NCBI RefSeq assembly: GCF_036402745.1
Contig: NZ_DASWSJ010000087.1
Span: forward strand, 25,184 to 89,183
Source of the DNA: Actinophytocola sp036402745
GTDB taxonomy: Bacteria; Actinomycetota; Actinomycetes; Mycobacteriales; Pseudonocardiaceae
Direction of reading: 5' to 3'
Length of the DNA stretch: 64,000 nt
Of the stretch, positions 50,636 through 59,525 are shown piece after piece (position 1 is the stretch's first letter; every line of letters begins with the position of its first letter). The position numbers and the translations under genes were made by a program. The notes beneath the pieces are model-generated. The model was not told the origin of the DNA, ran no database searches, and saw nothing but the letters and a program-made list of their open reading frames with translations.

Positions 50636-51586
50636 ATGGTCCGAGAAGCCGTGCGCTGGCTGGTGTCCTCGCTGGTGTTGCTGTTCGTGGTGAGCGCGCT
50701 GACGTTCGTCCTGGTGTCGCTGGCGCCGGGGGACGCGGCCAAGTCGATCCTCGCCGGCCAGACGAGCACGTTCACCCAGGACCAGTACGAGAGCATGCGG
50801 GCGCTGCTCGGCATCGACAAGCCGCTGCACGAGCAGTACTGGGACTGGCTGACCAACCTCGCGCACGGCAGCCTCGGCACCGACCTGTTCAGCGGCCAGC
50901 AGGTCACCGAGGTGCTGGCCGGCCGGATCGGGCCGAGCCTGTCGATCATCCTGGGCACCGTGCTGGTCTCGGCCGTGCTCGGGGTGGGGCTCGGCATGCT
51001 CAGCGCGTGGCGCGGCGGGCGGCTCGGCCGCGTGGTCGACGCGGTGTCGCTCCTTGGTTTCGCGGTGCCGAACTTCTGGCTGGCGCTCGTGCTGGTCGAG
51101 CTGTTCGCGGTGCGGCTGACCCTGTTCCCGGCCGGCGGCTACACCGGCCTGGCCACCGACCCGGCCGCGTGGCTCGCGAGCATCACGCTGCCGATCCTCA
51201 CCCTGTCGGCCGGCGCGATCGCCTTCGTGGCCAAGCAGACGAGGGACTCGATGGCCGACGTGCTGTCGCGCGAGTTCGTCACGATGCTGCACGCGCGCGG
51301 GCTTTCGCCGCGCACGATCCTGGTCAAGCACGCGCTGCGCAACGCCTCGATCCCGGTCGTGACCATGCTGGGGCTGCTGCTCGTCAGCCTGCTCAGCGGC
51401 ACGGTGCTGGTCGAGAGCGTGTTCTCGATCCCCGGGCTCGGGCAGCAGGCCGTGAACGCGAGCGGCAGCCACAACCTGCCGCTGATCGCGGGGGTCGCGT
51501 TCTACTTCACCGTCGTCGTGATCATCGCCAACCTGTTGGTGGACCTGTCCTACCGGCTCCTGAACCCGAAGGTGCGCGGCTCATGA
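50636..51586 (+). CDS. DppB-type ABC importer permease
   Basis: A 316-residue permease with six membrane segments. The N-terminal segment is followed by an extracytoplasmic loop, and the EAA-type loop reads R-E-F-V-T-M-L-H-A-R-G-L before the conserved H-A-L-R-N-A. AGGGAGGG is just upstream of ATG 50636. Gene order (binding protein, DppB, DppC-DppD, DppF) is standard for family 5 importers. Confidence 0.94.
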   Translation: MVREAVRWLVSSLVLLFVVSALTFVLVSLAPGDAAKSILAGQTSTFTQDQYESMRALLGIDKPLHEQYWDWLTNLAHGSLGTDLFSGQQVTEVLAGRIGPSLSIILGTVLVSAVLGVGLGMLSAWRGGRLGRVVDAVSLLGFAVPNFWLALVLVELFAVRLTLFPAGGYTGLATDPAAWLASITLPILTLSAGAIAFVAKQTRDSMADVLSREFVTMLHARGLSPRTILVKHALRNASIPVVTMLGLLLVSLLSGTVLVESVFSIPGLGQQAVNASGSHNLPLIAGVAFYFTVVVIIANLLVDLSYRLLNPKVRGS

Positions 51587-53526
51587 CGATCGGGTCCATC
51601 GCCGCGCCGCCGCCGGGCGAGACCGCCGACCCGGTCCCGGCCCGCACCCCGTCGCTGTGGCGCGGGCTGCTGCGCCGGCCGCTCGGTCTCGGCTCGGCCG
51701 CCTTCCTCCTGGTCCTGGTCGTCGCGACGGCCTGTGCGCCGTGGCTCGCCCCGAGCGACCCCGGGGCGCAGGACCTCGGCAACGCGTTGTCCGGACCCGG
51801 CGCGGCGCACTGGCTCGGCACCGACCGGCTGGGCCGCGACGTCCTGAGCCGCCTGCTGTTCGGCGGGCAGATCACGTTGGTGAGCGTGGTCGAGGCGGCG
51901 CTGGTGTTCACGCTGCTGGGCGTGACGCTGGGCCTCACCGCCGGGTTCCTCGGCGGCTGGGCGGACCGGCTCATCGCCCGCCTCGGCGACCTGCTGCTCG
52001 CCCTGCCGGGCATCATCGTGCTGCTCATGGTCCTGTCGGTGTTCCCCGGCAACGACCTGGTCACCATGATCGCCCTCGGCGTGCTCAGCTGCCCGACGCT
52101 GCTGCGCGTGGTGCGCGGGCAGACGATGGCGCTGCGCCAGGAGCTCTACGTCAAGGCCGCCCGCCTCGCCGGGCTCACCGGCCCGCGCATCATGTGGCGG
52201 CACATCCTGCCCCGGCTCGCCGGACCGATCATCGTGCAGGTCTCCCTGTTCGCCGCGACCGCCGTGCTGGTGCAGGCGGCCCTGTCCTTCCTCGGTCTCA
52301 GCACCCCGGAGACCGAGGGACCGAGCTGGGGGAACATGGTCGGCTCGGCGGCCGAGGTGATCAGCCGGGACGGCTGGCTGATGGTGCCGACCGGGGGAGT
52401 GCTCGTGCTCACCGTCCTCGCCCTGGGCCTGCTGGGCGACGCGGTCCGCGACCTCACCGTCGGCCGTGCCCTCGCCCCGCCCCCGCGGCCGAACCGCCGC
52501 CGCCCGGCGCGGAGCCCCGCCGAGCCCGCCGAACCCGAGCCCGAGCCCGACGCGCCGCTGTTGTCCGTGCGGGACCTGACGATCGCCTTCCCCACGACGG
52601 CGGGAGACGTGACCGTCGTGCGGGACGTCAGCTTCGACGTGCGGGCCGGTGAGGCGTTCGGCATCGTCGGCGAGTCCGGCTGCGGCAAGACCGTCACCGC
52701 GCGCAGCCTCGTCGGGCTGCTCGCCGACGGCGGGTACGTCAGCGCGGGCTCGGCCGTGTTCGACGGCCGGGACCTCGCCGGACTGTCCGAACGGGACCTC
52801 CGGGGCATCCGCGGCTCCCGGATCGGCCTGGTGGCGCAGGAACCCATGAGCGGGCTCGACCCGTCGTTCCAGGTGGGCGGCCAGCTGGTGGAGGTGATCC
52901 GCCGGCACGACCCGATGTCCCGGCGTGCGGCCCGGGCGCGTGCCGTGGAGCTGCTCGCCATGGTGCACCTGCCCGAGCCCGCGCGGGTGGCCCGCCGCTA
53001 CCCGCACGAGCTCTCCGGCGGCATGGCCCAGCGGGTCGTCATCGCGCTCGCCCTGGCCGGCAACCCCGACCTGCTGATCGCCGACGAGCCGACCACGGCG
53101 CTCGACGTCACCGTGCAGGTGGAGATCCTCGCGCTGCTGCGTGAGCTGCGCGCCCGGCTGGGCATGGCGGTGATCCTGGTGACCCACGACTGGGGCGCGC
53201 TCGCGGACCTGTGCGACCGCGCGATGGTCATGTACGCCGGCGAGGTCGTCGAACAGGCCACTGTGGACGATCTGTACCGGACACCGCGGCACCCGTACAC
53301 CCGGGGGCTGCTCGCCGCCAACCCGCACGTCGCTCCCGTCGCCGCGGGGCTGCCCGCCATCCCCGGCAGCGTGCCGCCGCCGACCCGGTGGCCGGCGGGC
53401 TGCCACTTCCAGCCCCGCTGCGCGCTGGCCACCGCGGAGTGCGCCGCCGGCCCGATCCCGCTGGTGGCCCCCGCGCCGGACCGGGTGTCCCGGTGCATCC
53501 ACATCGACGAGTTGGTGGCGCCATGA
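51583..53526 (+). CDS. Fused DppC-type permease and DppD-type ATPase
   Basis: A 647-residue fusion. Residues 1-300 are the second permease (G-T-D-R-L-G-R-D-V-L-S-R and the EAA loop K-A-A-R-L-A-G-L-T). A Pro/Glu/Arg-rich linker (about 303-325) leads into the ATPase: Walker A G-E-S-G-C-G-K-T, signature L-S-G-G-M-A-Q-R, Walker B L-L-I-A-D-E-P-T-T-A-L-D. The C-terminal oligopeptide extension has the Cys-rich C-H-F-Q-P-R-C and a later Cys pair. ATG 51583 overlaps the DppB stop. Such fusions are found in some actinobacteria; stoichiometry would be fixed. Confidence 0.93.
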   Translation: MTIGSIAAPPPGETADPVPARTPSLWRGLLRRPLGLGSAAFLLVLVVATACAPWLAPSDPGAQDLGNALSGPGAAHWLGTDRLGRDVLSRLLFGGQITLVSVVEAALVFTLLGVTLGLTAGFLGGWADRLIARLGDLLLALPGIIVLLMVLSVFPGNDLVTMIALGVLSCPTLLRVVRGQTMALRQELYVKAARLAGLTGPRIMWRHILPRLAGPIIVQVSLFAATAVLVQAALSFLGLSTPETEGPSWGNMVGSAAEVISRDGWLMVPTGGVLVLTVLALGLLGDAVRDLTVGRALAPPPRPNRRRPARSPAEPAEPEPEPDAPLLSVRDLTIAFPTTAGDVTVVRDVSFDVRAGEAFGIVGESGCGKTVTARSLVGLLADGGYVSAGSAVFDGRDLAGLSERDLRGIRGSRIGLVAQEPMSGLDPSFQVGGQLVEVIRRHDPMSRRAARARAVELLAMVHLPEPARVARRYPHELSGGMAQRVVIALALAGNPDLLIADEPTTALDVTVQVEILALLRELRARLGMAVILVTHDWGALADLCDRAMVMYAGEVVEQATVDDLYRTPRHPYTRGLLAANPHVAPVAAGLPAIPGSVPPPTRWPAGCHFQPRCALATAECAAGPIPLVAPAPDRVSRCIHIDELVAP

Positions 53527-54374
53527 CCGCTTCGGAACCGTTGCTGCGCGTCGAGGGCCTCGCCGTCCGCTACCACCGTGGGCACCGGCGGCTCCCGCCC
53601 GCTGTGTCCGATGTGGACATTGCGGTCGGGGAGGGCGAGACCGTCGCGCTGGTGGGGGAGAGCGGGTCGGGCAAGTCGACGGTCGGCAACGCCGTCCTCG
53701 GGCTCGTGCCGCCCGCCGAGGGCCGGATCGTCTTCGCCGGCGAGGACGTCACGCACGCACCCGCGAGCCGCCGCCGCGCGCTGACCAAGGACATCCAGGC
53801 GATCTTCCAGGACCCGTACGGCTCGCTGAACCCCGTGCGCACCATCGGGCAGACCCTCGTGGAACCGCTGCGCGCGCACCGCGGGCGGGCCCGCGACGAG
53901 CGCGCGCGGGTGGCCGAGGCGCTCGCCAGGGTGGGGCTGCCCGCCGACGCCGCGGACCGCTACCCCGGCCAGTTCTCCGGCGGGCAGCGCCAGCGTGTCG
54001 CGATCGCCCGCGCGCTCATCGTCGGGCCGCGGCTGGTCGTGTGCGACGAGCCGACCAGCTCGCTGGACCTGTCGATCCAGGCCCAGGTGCTGAACCTGCT
54101 GCTCGACCTGCAACGAGCGGAGGGCCTCGGCTACCTGTTCATCACCCACGACCTGGCCGTGGTCCGCCACATCGCGCACCGGGTGGTGGTGCTGTACCGG
54201 GGGCGCGTGGTCGAGTCCGGGCCGACGAGCCAGGTCTGTGATCATCCTCAGCAGCCGTACACGCAGGCGTTGCTCGCGGCGGTCCCGGACCCCGACCCCG
54301 TCGAGCAACGTGCGAGAAGGCGTGCCTACCGCGGCGTCTCTGTCAGGGTGGGCACGCCCACCTTCCCGAGCTGA
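53523..54374 (+). CDS. DppF-type ABC importer ATPase
   Basis: A 283-residue ATPase with G-E-S-G-S-G-K-S-T, Q-loop F-Q-D-P-Y-G-S-L-N-P, signature F-S-G-G-Q-R-Q-R and V-V-C-D-E-P-T-S-S-L-D. The H-loop is I-T-H-D. It lacks the Cys-rich tail of DppD, as is usual for DppF. ATG 53523 overlaps the preceding stop by 4 bp. It pairs with the fused DppD domain to power import. Confidence 0.94.
   Translation: MTASEPLLRVEGLAVRYHRGHRRLPPAVSDVDIAVGEGETVALVGESGSGKSTVGNAVLGLVPPAEGRIVFAGEDVTHAPASRRRALTKDIQAIFQDPYGSLNPVRTIGQTLVEPLRAHRGRARDERARVAEALARVGLPADAADRYPGQFSGGQRQRVAIARALIVGPRLVVCDEPTSSLDLSIQAQVLNLLLDLQRAEGLGYLFITHDLAVVRHIAHRVVVLYRGRVVESGPTSQVCDHPQQPYTQALLAAVPDPDPVEQRARRRAYRGVSVRVGTPTFPS
53605..53619. 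repeat. Dispersed motif TGTCC-GATGT-GGACA
   Basis: Copy in the DppF-type ATPase gene (V-S-D-V-D). Perfect 5-bp arms. Confidence 0.5.
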
Positions 54375-54390
54375 CAAAGGGGACCCGGCC

Positions 54391-55389
54391 TTGAGCCATG
54401 TGACGATCTACGACGTGGCGGCGCTCGCCGGCGTGAGCATCTCCACGGTCTCGCAGACGCTCAACCGTCCCGACCGGGTGAACGCGACGACGAGGGGGCG
54501 CGTCCTCGAGGCGATCGAGCAGCTCGGGTACGTGCCGAGCGCGACCGCGGCCACCCAGGCGCGGGGCGGCGTCGGCCGGGTCGGGGTGCTCGCGCCCTTC
54601 TCCTCCTACGACTCCTACCGGCGGCGGCTCATGGGCGTGCTCACCGGCTCGGGAGCGTCCACACGGGACATCGTCGTGTACGACAACGAGTCGGCCGCGG
54701 CGAGCGAGGCGCCGCTGCTGCGCACGCTGCCGGTCAGCGGGCGGCTCGACGGCCTGCTGATCATGGGGCTGCCGGTGGACGACGAGCTGGCGGCGCACCT
54801 CACCAGACGCCGGCTGCCGACCGTGCTGATCGACAGCGGCCGGCCCGAGTTCAGCTCGGTGAACATCGACGACGAGGAGGGCGGCGCCATCGCGGCGAGG
54901 CACCTGCTCGCCCGCGGGCACACGTGCTTCGCGTTCGTGCAGGAGCCGCAGGAGTCGTTCGCGTTCGTCTCCCAGGGCCAGCGGCGCAACATCGGCTTCC
55001 TCGCCGAGATGACCAGGGCCGGCCTCGGCGAGGACCGCGTCCACACGGTACTCGCCAGCAACGACATCGCCGGCGGGCGCAAGGCCCTGCACGACGTGCT
55101 GTCCCGGACGCCGATGCCGACCGCGGTGTTTGCCCACCACGACGTGCTCGCGGCCGGTGTGCTGCTGGAGTGCCGCAGCCAGGGCGTGCGCGTGCCCGAC
55201 GAGCTCGCGATCGTGGGGTTCGACGACGCCGACATCGCCGAGGCGTCCGGGCTCACCACCGTCCGCCAGCACTTCGAGGAGTCCGGCCGGATCGGCGTCC
55301 GGCTGCTCGACGGGCGGCTCGCCGACGCGTCGACCCCCGTCCAGCGCATCGTGCTCGGTCTCGAGCTCGTGGCCCGCGACACCACCTGA
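54391..55389 (+). CDS. LacI-family transcriptional repressor
   Basis: A 332-residue regulator. The HTH is T-I-Y-D-V-A-A-L-A-G-V-S-I-S-T-V-S-Q-T-L near the start, then the hinge, then the periplasmic-binding-protein-like domain with D-N-E-S and a late G-F-D-D-A-D-I. TTG 54391 is 6 bp after AAAGGGGA; GTG 54400 would shorten the HTH. The operator AAGCGCTT at 48942 lies at the head of the operon it sits in, so it probably represses hydrolase 1, the importer and hydrolase 2 until an imported ligand binds. Confidence 0.93.
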   Translation: MSHVTIYDVAALAGVSISTVSQTLNRPDRVNATTRGRVLEAIEQLGYVPSATAATQARGGVGRVGVLAPFSSYDSYRRRLMGVLTGSGASTRDIVVYDNESAAASEAPLLRTLPVSGRLDGLLIMGLPVDDELAAHLTRRRLPTVLIDSGRPEFSSVNIDDEEGGAIAARHLLARGHTCFAFVQEPQESFAFVSQGQRRNIGFLAEMTRAGLGEDRVHTVLASNDIAGGRKALHDVLSRTPMPTAVFAHHDVLAAGVLLECRSQGVRVPDELAIVGFDDADIAEASGLTTVRQHFEESGRIGVRLLDGRLADASTPVQRIVLGLELVARDTT

Positions 55390-55407
55390 CCTCTCGAGGA
55401 GGCCCCG

Positions 55408-57300
55408 ATGGACCGCGAGGACAGCCCGGCCAGGTATGACGTCCGGGTCGTGCGCGGGGTGCGGATCCCCACGGAGGAGCCCGGCCGCGGCCTGGCGGCC
55501 GACCTGTTCCTGCCGGCCGGGGCCGGGCCGGTGCCGGCACTCGTGACCCTGTCGCCCTACCGCAAGGACGCGCTGGGTGGCGCGGGCGCGTGGGACACGG
55601 TGCACGCGTTCGCCGCCCGGGGCTACGCCGGGGTGCTCGTGGACCTGCGGGGGACCGGCTCGTCGGACGGCGACCTCCGCCCGCCGTTCGACCCCGCGGA
55701 GGGCGACGACGGCGTGGCCGCGGTGGAGTGGGCGGCGGCCCAGCCCTGGTGCACCGGCGCCGTCGGGATGTGGGGGCTGTCCTACTCGGCCGCGCTGGCC
55801 CTGCGCACCGCGAGCAGGCGCCCGCCGCACCTGAAGGCGGTCATCCCCGTGATGGGTCTCGCCGACCCGGAGCGCGACTTCGTCCATCCGGACGGGGTGC
55901 GTGGCTGCCTTGCCCCGCTGGGGATCTGGAGCCTCGGCACGGTGCTGGACCTGCTCCTGCCGCCGCTGCAGGACCCCGCGGACCCCGCCGAGCAGCGGCG
56001 CTGGCGGCACCGCGCCGCGCACGCGGACCCCTACCTGGTGGACCTGCGCCGGCACGGACCGGGCCACGAGGTCTGGCGCTCGCGGGTGCTCGACCTGGCC
56101 GAGGTCCGGGTGCCGGTGCTGTGCGTCAGCGGCTGGCGCGACATCTTCTGCGGGGGCGCGGTCCACGCGTACGAGCAGCTGGGCGGGCCGAAGAAGCTCC
56201 TGGTGGGACCGTGGACGCACACCATGCCGCACGAGGCGCCGGTCAGCCCGGTCGACTTCCACGGGCTGGCGATGCGGTGGTGGGACAGGTGGCTGTCCGG
56301 CAGCCCGAACGGTGTCGAGCGCGAGCCGCCGGTCACCGTGTACGTGCAGGGCGACGAGCCCGGGTGGCGGCACTTCGCGTCGTGGCCGCCGCCCGCCAAG
56401 GTCGACCGGTACGCCGGCGCCGAGCTGAGCCCACCCAACCGGGATGCGCCAACGGGTTCGACCGCCGTCGCCGCCGTCCGCGTCGACCCCACGGTCGGCG
56501 CGCTCAGCGGGATGTGGGGGATTCCCACCGGCGGCTACGGATTTCCGCTCGACCAGCACGGTGACGACCTCGCGAGCCTCGCGGTCACCGGGCGCCCGCT
56601 CGAGCAGCCGCTGCTGGTGCTCGGCCGGCCGGTGGTGACCGTCGGCGTGTCCGGCGGTCCGCGCCGGCTCGTGGTCCGGCTCGCCGACGTCGACCCGCGC
56701 GGCCGCTCGACCATGATCACCGGCGGGCTGCTCGCGCGGTCGCCCGCACCCGGCGACCCGCCGGCGGCGGTGGAGCTCGAGCCCACCTGCTACCGCGTGC
56801 CGGCCGGGCACCGGCTGCGGGTCACGGTCGCCGACGGCGCCTTCCCGCGGCTGTGGCCGGTGGCCGCCGGTGCGGAGCTGGGCCTCGACCGGGTGGCGCT
56901 GGCCCTGCCGGTGAGCTCGGCGGCGGAGGGCCAGCCCGCGTCGGTGCCCCCGCCGGGCGAGGCCGGCGGCGGCCTGTGGGTGCGCAACCAGCCGCGCTGG
57001 GAGATCCGGCACGACCCGATCAACCAGGAGGTGGCGGTGGTCATGGGCGGCTCGGCCACGTGCGCCGACCCCGGGCGCGCGCACCGGATCGAGCTCGACT
57101 CGCAGCTGTGCGCGGCAGTCCGGCGGGACGCGCCGGAGCTGGCGACCGTCCGCGGCGCGTCCACCACGACCGTCCACATGGGAACCGGCGAGCGCGTGGT
57201 GGTGCGGATCGACCTGCACAGCACCGAAAGCGCCACCACGGTCACCGGGAGCGTGACGGTCGACGGCGACACCGTCGCCGAGCGCCGCTGGCACACCTGA
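55408..57300 (+). CDS. CocE/NonD-type hydrolase 2
   Basis: A 630-residue paralogue of the hydrolase at 46995-48899. Shared landmarks are D-L-R-G-T-G-S-S-D-G, G-M-W-G-L-S-Y-S (nucleophile Ser, but Ser where hydrolase 1 has Gly), G-W-R-D-I-F and G-P-W-T-H. A PepX_C-like jelly roll occupies the C-terminal third. No signal peptide. GAGGAGG precedes ATG 55408, 18 bp after the LacI stop. The pair and the importer suggest uptake followed by two-step intracellular hydrolysis of an ester, amide or peptide. Confidence 0.92.
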   Translation: MDREDSPARYDVRVVRGVRIPTEEPGRGLAADLFLPAGAGPVPALVTLSPYRKDALGGAGAWDTVHAFAARGYAGVLVDLRGTGSSDGDLRPPFDPAEGDDGVAAVEWAAAQPWCTGAVGMWGLSYSAALALRTASRRPPHLKAVIPVMGLADPERDFVHPDGVRGCLAPLGIWSLGTVLDLLLPPLQDPADPAEQRRWRHRAAHADPYLVDLRRHGPGHEVWRSRVLDLAEVRVPVLCVSGWRDIFCGGAVHAYEQLGGPKKLLVGPWTHTMPHEAPVSPVDFHGLAMRWWDRWLSGSPNGVEREPPVTVYVQGDEPGWRHFASWPPPAKVDRYAGAELSPPNRDAPTGSTAVAAVRVDPTVGALSGMWGIPTGGYGFPLDQHGDDLASLAVTGRPLEQPLLVLGRPVVTVGVSGGPRRLVVRLADVDPRGRSTMITGGLLARSPAPGDPPAAVELEPTCYRVPAGHRLRVTVADGAFPRLWPVAAGAELGLDRVALALPVSSAAEGQPASVPPPGEAGGGLWVRNQPRWEIRHDPINQEVAVVMGGSATCADPGRAHRIELDSQLCAAVRRDAPELATVRGASTTTVHMGTGERVVVRIDLHSTESATTVTGSVTVDGDTVAERRWHT

Positions 57301-57301
57301 C

Positions 57302-58261
57302 TCACCCGCGCAGGGTCGCCGACGGGGTCTCGCCGAACGTCCGGCGGTACAGCAACGCGAACCGTCCCGGGTGGACGAACCCGAGGCGGCGTGCGACCTG
57401 CCCGACGGTCACCGCGTCGGTCGCCGACGCCAGCAGCACCTCCCGCGCCCTGCGGAGCCGGACCTGGCGCAGGTAGGCGCTGGGCGAGGCCCCGAGGTCC
57501 CGGCGGAACGCGCGCTCGAGGGACCGCACGCTCACCCCGTGCGCGCGGGCGAGCTCGGCGATCGTGTGCGGGGCCTCCGGGTGGCTCTCGATCAGCGTGA
57601 CGATCTCGCTGACCACCCGCGAGGACGTGGCGGCACCCGGGGCGTCGAGCAGGTCTCGGTAGTTGCTCCCGGCGGCGAGGAGCAGCCCGGTCATCAGGCC
57701 CTGCTCCAGGTTCGCGACGGCCATGACCGAGTCGGTGAACATGCTGTCGGTGCGGTTGAGCTGGGTCGCCATGAACGCGAGGTTGTCGTACACGGTGCGG
57801 CCGCGGCCCGAGGTCAGGTCCAGCACCGGGTCGAACGCCAGCGGCCGGGGCAGTGGACGGCCGAGCAGGTCGCAGAGGTGCAACTTCAGCGCGGCCGCGT
57901 CGATGCGCACCACCCACTGCTCGCAGCCCGCCGACCAGAGGACGCTCCACGGCTGGGCCGGTGCGGTGACCGAGCCGCGCCCGGGGGCGGTCCGCACGCG
58001 CCGGGTGCCGGAGCGCACCACCGCGCTACCGGCGATGGGGATCTGGACCGCGAAGAACTGCCTCTGCCGGTCGAGCTCGATCCGGACGTCGGTGTCGAAG
58101 TACAGGCGGGTGAGCGACACGTTCAGCAGCCGGCGGGACGTCACGCGGGCCCACAGGGGGGCGCTGGGTCTCAGCCGTACCGGGCAGAGGGATCTCCCTA
58201 CCGCCTGGGAGAGCTCGTCGATATCGGAGGATCGAAGGGACTCGGTGGTATCGAGCCGCAT
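57302..58261 (-). CDS. AraC-family transcriptional regulator with AraC_binding_2 domain
   Basis: A 319-residue regulator. The N-terminal AraC_binding_2-like domain (15-195) contains W-A-R-V-T-S-R-R-L and F-F-A-V-Q-I-P-I-A-G. The C-terminal HTH pair includes T-I-A-E-L-A-R-A-H-G-V-S-V-R-S-L-E-R-A-F and V-G-Q-V-A-R-R-L-G-F-V-H-P-G-R-F-A-L-L-Y-R-R. It converges on hydrolase 2 with one base between the stops. Upstream are a strong terminator and alternating GTTC/GAAC half-sites. Confidence 0.92.
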   Translation of the reverse strand: MRLDTTESLRSSDIDELSQAVGRSLCPVRLRPSAPLWARVTSRRLLNVSLTRLYFDTDVRIELDRQRQFFAVQIPIAGSAVVRSGTRRVRTAPGRGSVTAPAQPWSVLWSAGCEQWVVRIDAAALKLHLCDLLGRPLPRPLAFDPVLDLTSGRGRTVYDNLAFMATQLNRTDSMFTDSVMAVANLEQGLMTGLLLAAGSNYRDLLDAPGAATSSRVVSEIVTLIESHPEAPHTIAELARAHGVSVRSLERAFRRDLGASPSAYLRQVRLRRAREVLLASATDAVTVGQVARRLGFVHPGRFALLYRRTFGETPSATLRG

Positions 58262-58344
58262 GAACGTTCAACCTCGCAGTCGGTGCGTCGGACAAGGTGT
58301 CCCGGGGAAAGCCGGGCGCATTCTGTTCACCCCAGTCGAAATTC

Positions 58345-58371
58345 CGGGGCGACCGTTTTCCGGTCGCCCCG
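58345..58371. terminator. Perfect 11-bp stem terminator
   Basis: CGGGGCGACCG (58345-58355), loop TTTTC and CGGTCGCCCCG (58361-58371). On the minus strand it follows the LuxR-type regulator gene and insulates the AraC gene. Confidence 0.75.
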
Positions 58372-58469
58372 TAGCGCATTATTTCGCCCACAGGAAAATG
58401 CTCGGTGGGCCGCTGCCGGCTCGCCGTAGCTGTATTAGGAGAGTAACGCCCCGACTCCGCTCCGGGTAT

Positions 58470-58492
58470 CGTTCAAAAGAACGAATCCGTTC
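58470..58492. promoter_or_regulatory. Alternating CGTTC/GAACG half-sites
   Basis: CGTTC (58470), GAACG (58479) and CGTTC (58488) are spaced 9 bp apart, forming two overlapping inverted repeats. GGACA-AGG-TGTCC at 58290-58302 is another palindrome in the same 287-bp region upstream of the AraC gene. Confidence 0.45.
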
Positions 58493-58548
58493 GCACTTCG
58501 GATCGAAACCGTGCTTGTGTGGGCGGCGCCCATGAGGTATTGCTCCGT

Positions 58549-59235
58549 TCAGACCAGGCCGTGGTCGCGGGCGAACGCGGCCAGCTGGGTCCGGCTGCGC
58601 AGGCCGAGCTTGGCCAGCATCCGGGACACGTGCGACTTCACCGTCGACTCGCTCAGCGTCAGCTCGCCGGCGATCTCGGTGTTGGAGAAGCCGAGGGCCA
58701 CCAGCCGGACCACGACCCGCTCCCGGTCGGTGAGCGGGGTCGGCGGGCTTTCCGCGGGTTCGGCCTGGTCACCGCGGACCTGGTCGATCAGCTCGCCGGC
58801 CGCGGCGGGGGACAGCCAGCCGGCGCCGGAGACCACCGCCCGGACCGCGGCGCCCAGCGTCCAGGTCTCCTGGTTCTTGATCAGGAAACCCCGCACGCCC
58901 GCCTTGGCCGCCCTGACCACGTCACCGCGCCGGTGCACGTCGGCCAGGACGATGATCACGGGGGCGCGGTCGCCGAGGAGGGCGCCGACGTGGGCGGCCA
59001 GGGAGATGCCGTCGGAATGGTCGAGGTCGCGGTCGACGAGCAGGACCTCCGGGCGGAGCTGGGAAACAAGGCGGAGGAACCGCTCGCCGACATCGGTGAT
59101 ATCGCCGACGACGGTGACGCCGGGATCCTTCCGGAGTATTTCCCTGATGCCGTCGGAACTGATGGTGGAATCCAGCGCGAGCAGCAGTCGTGTCGTCGCC
59201 TTACCAGCGCCGGACGCCGGTTCGTTCGATCTCAC
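58549..59235 (-). CDS. LuxR-type response regulator with degenerate receiver domain
   Basis: About 228 residues. The receiver-like N-terminus has a candidate phospho-Asp in L-V-D-R-D-L-D and Lys in L-I-K-N, but the usual acidic pair near the start reads L-L-A-L-D-S-T, so phosphorylation may be weak or absent. The LuxR HTH has L-T-D-R-E-R-V-V-V and L-S-E-S-T-V-K-S-H-V. No kinase gene is adjacent, which fits an orphan or atypical regulator. GTG 59235 is the likely start. Confidence 0.85.
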   Translation of the reverse strand: MRSNEPASGAGKATTRLLLALDSTISSDGIREILRKDPGVTVVGDITDVGERFLRLVSQLRPEVLLVDRDLDHSDGISLAAHVGALLGDRAPVIIVLADVHRRGDVVRAAKAGVRGFLIKNQETWTLGAAVRAVVSGAGWLSPAAAGELIDQVRGDQAEPAESPPTPLTDRERVVVRLVALGFSNTEIAGELTLSESTVKSHVSRMLAKLGLRSRTQLAAFARDHGLV

Positions 59236-59525
59236 TCCGTGGTCGGTTTCGGCTCCCCCACTGGCATGGCAATACTGATCACGCGCACGTCTGCAACCTC
59301 CACGTCGGGTTCGTCTCGCCTGCCCTCCGCGGGAGGGAAGACCCCGCGATACGACCACGACCGGGCGCGTCCGCGGCGTACCACGCCGCGCGGCCCTGTC
59401 TGAGCGCCGACGTTACCGATTCTGCAAGTTGCAGGGAAGGCCCAGTGCGTCACGTTGGGCCGTTCGAGTGCGTCCCCGCCCGCCGGGTTGCGCACCGCGC
59501 GCATGAGGTGCGCGTTCTGGGCACG
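59236..59525 (-). promoter_or_regulatory. 290-bp region with several inverted repeats upstream of the LuxR gene
   Basis: No gene. CCCTCC-GCG-GGAGGG (59323-59337), CGCGGCGT-ACC-ACGCCGCG (59372-59390) and CTGCAA-G-TTGCAG (59422-59434) are perfect inverted repeats. The first two may be structural or terminator-like for the upstream membrane gene. The last looks like an operator. Confidence 0.5.
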
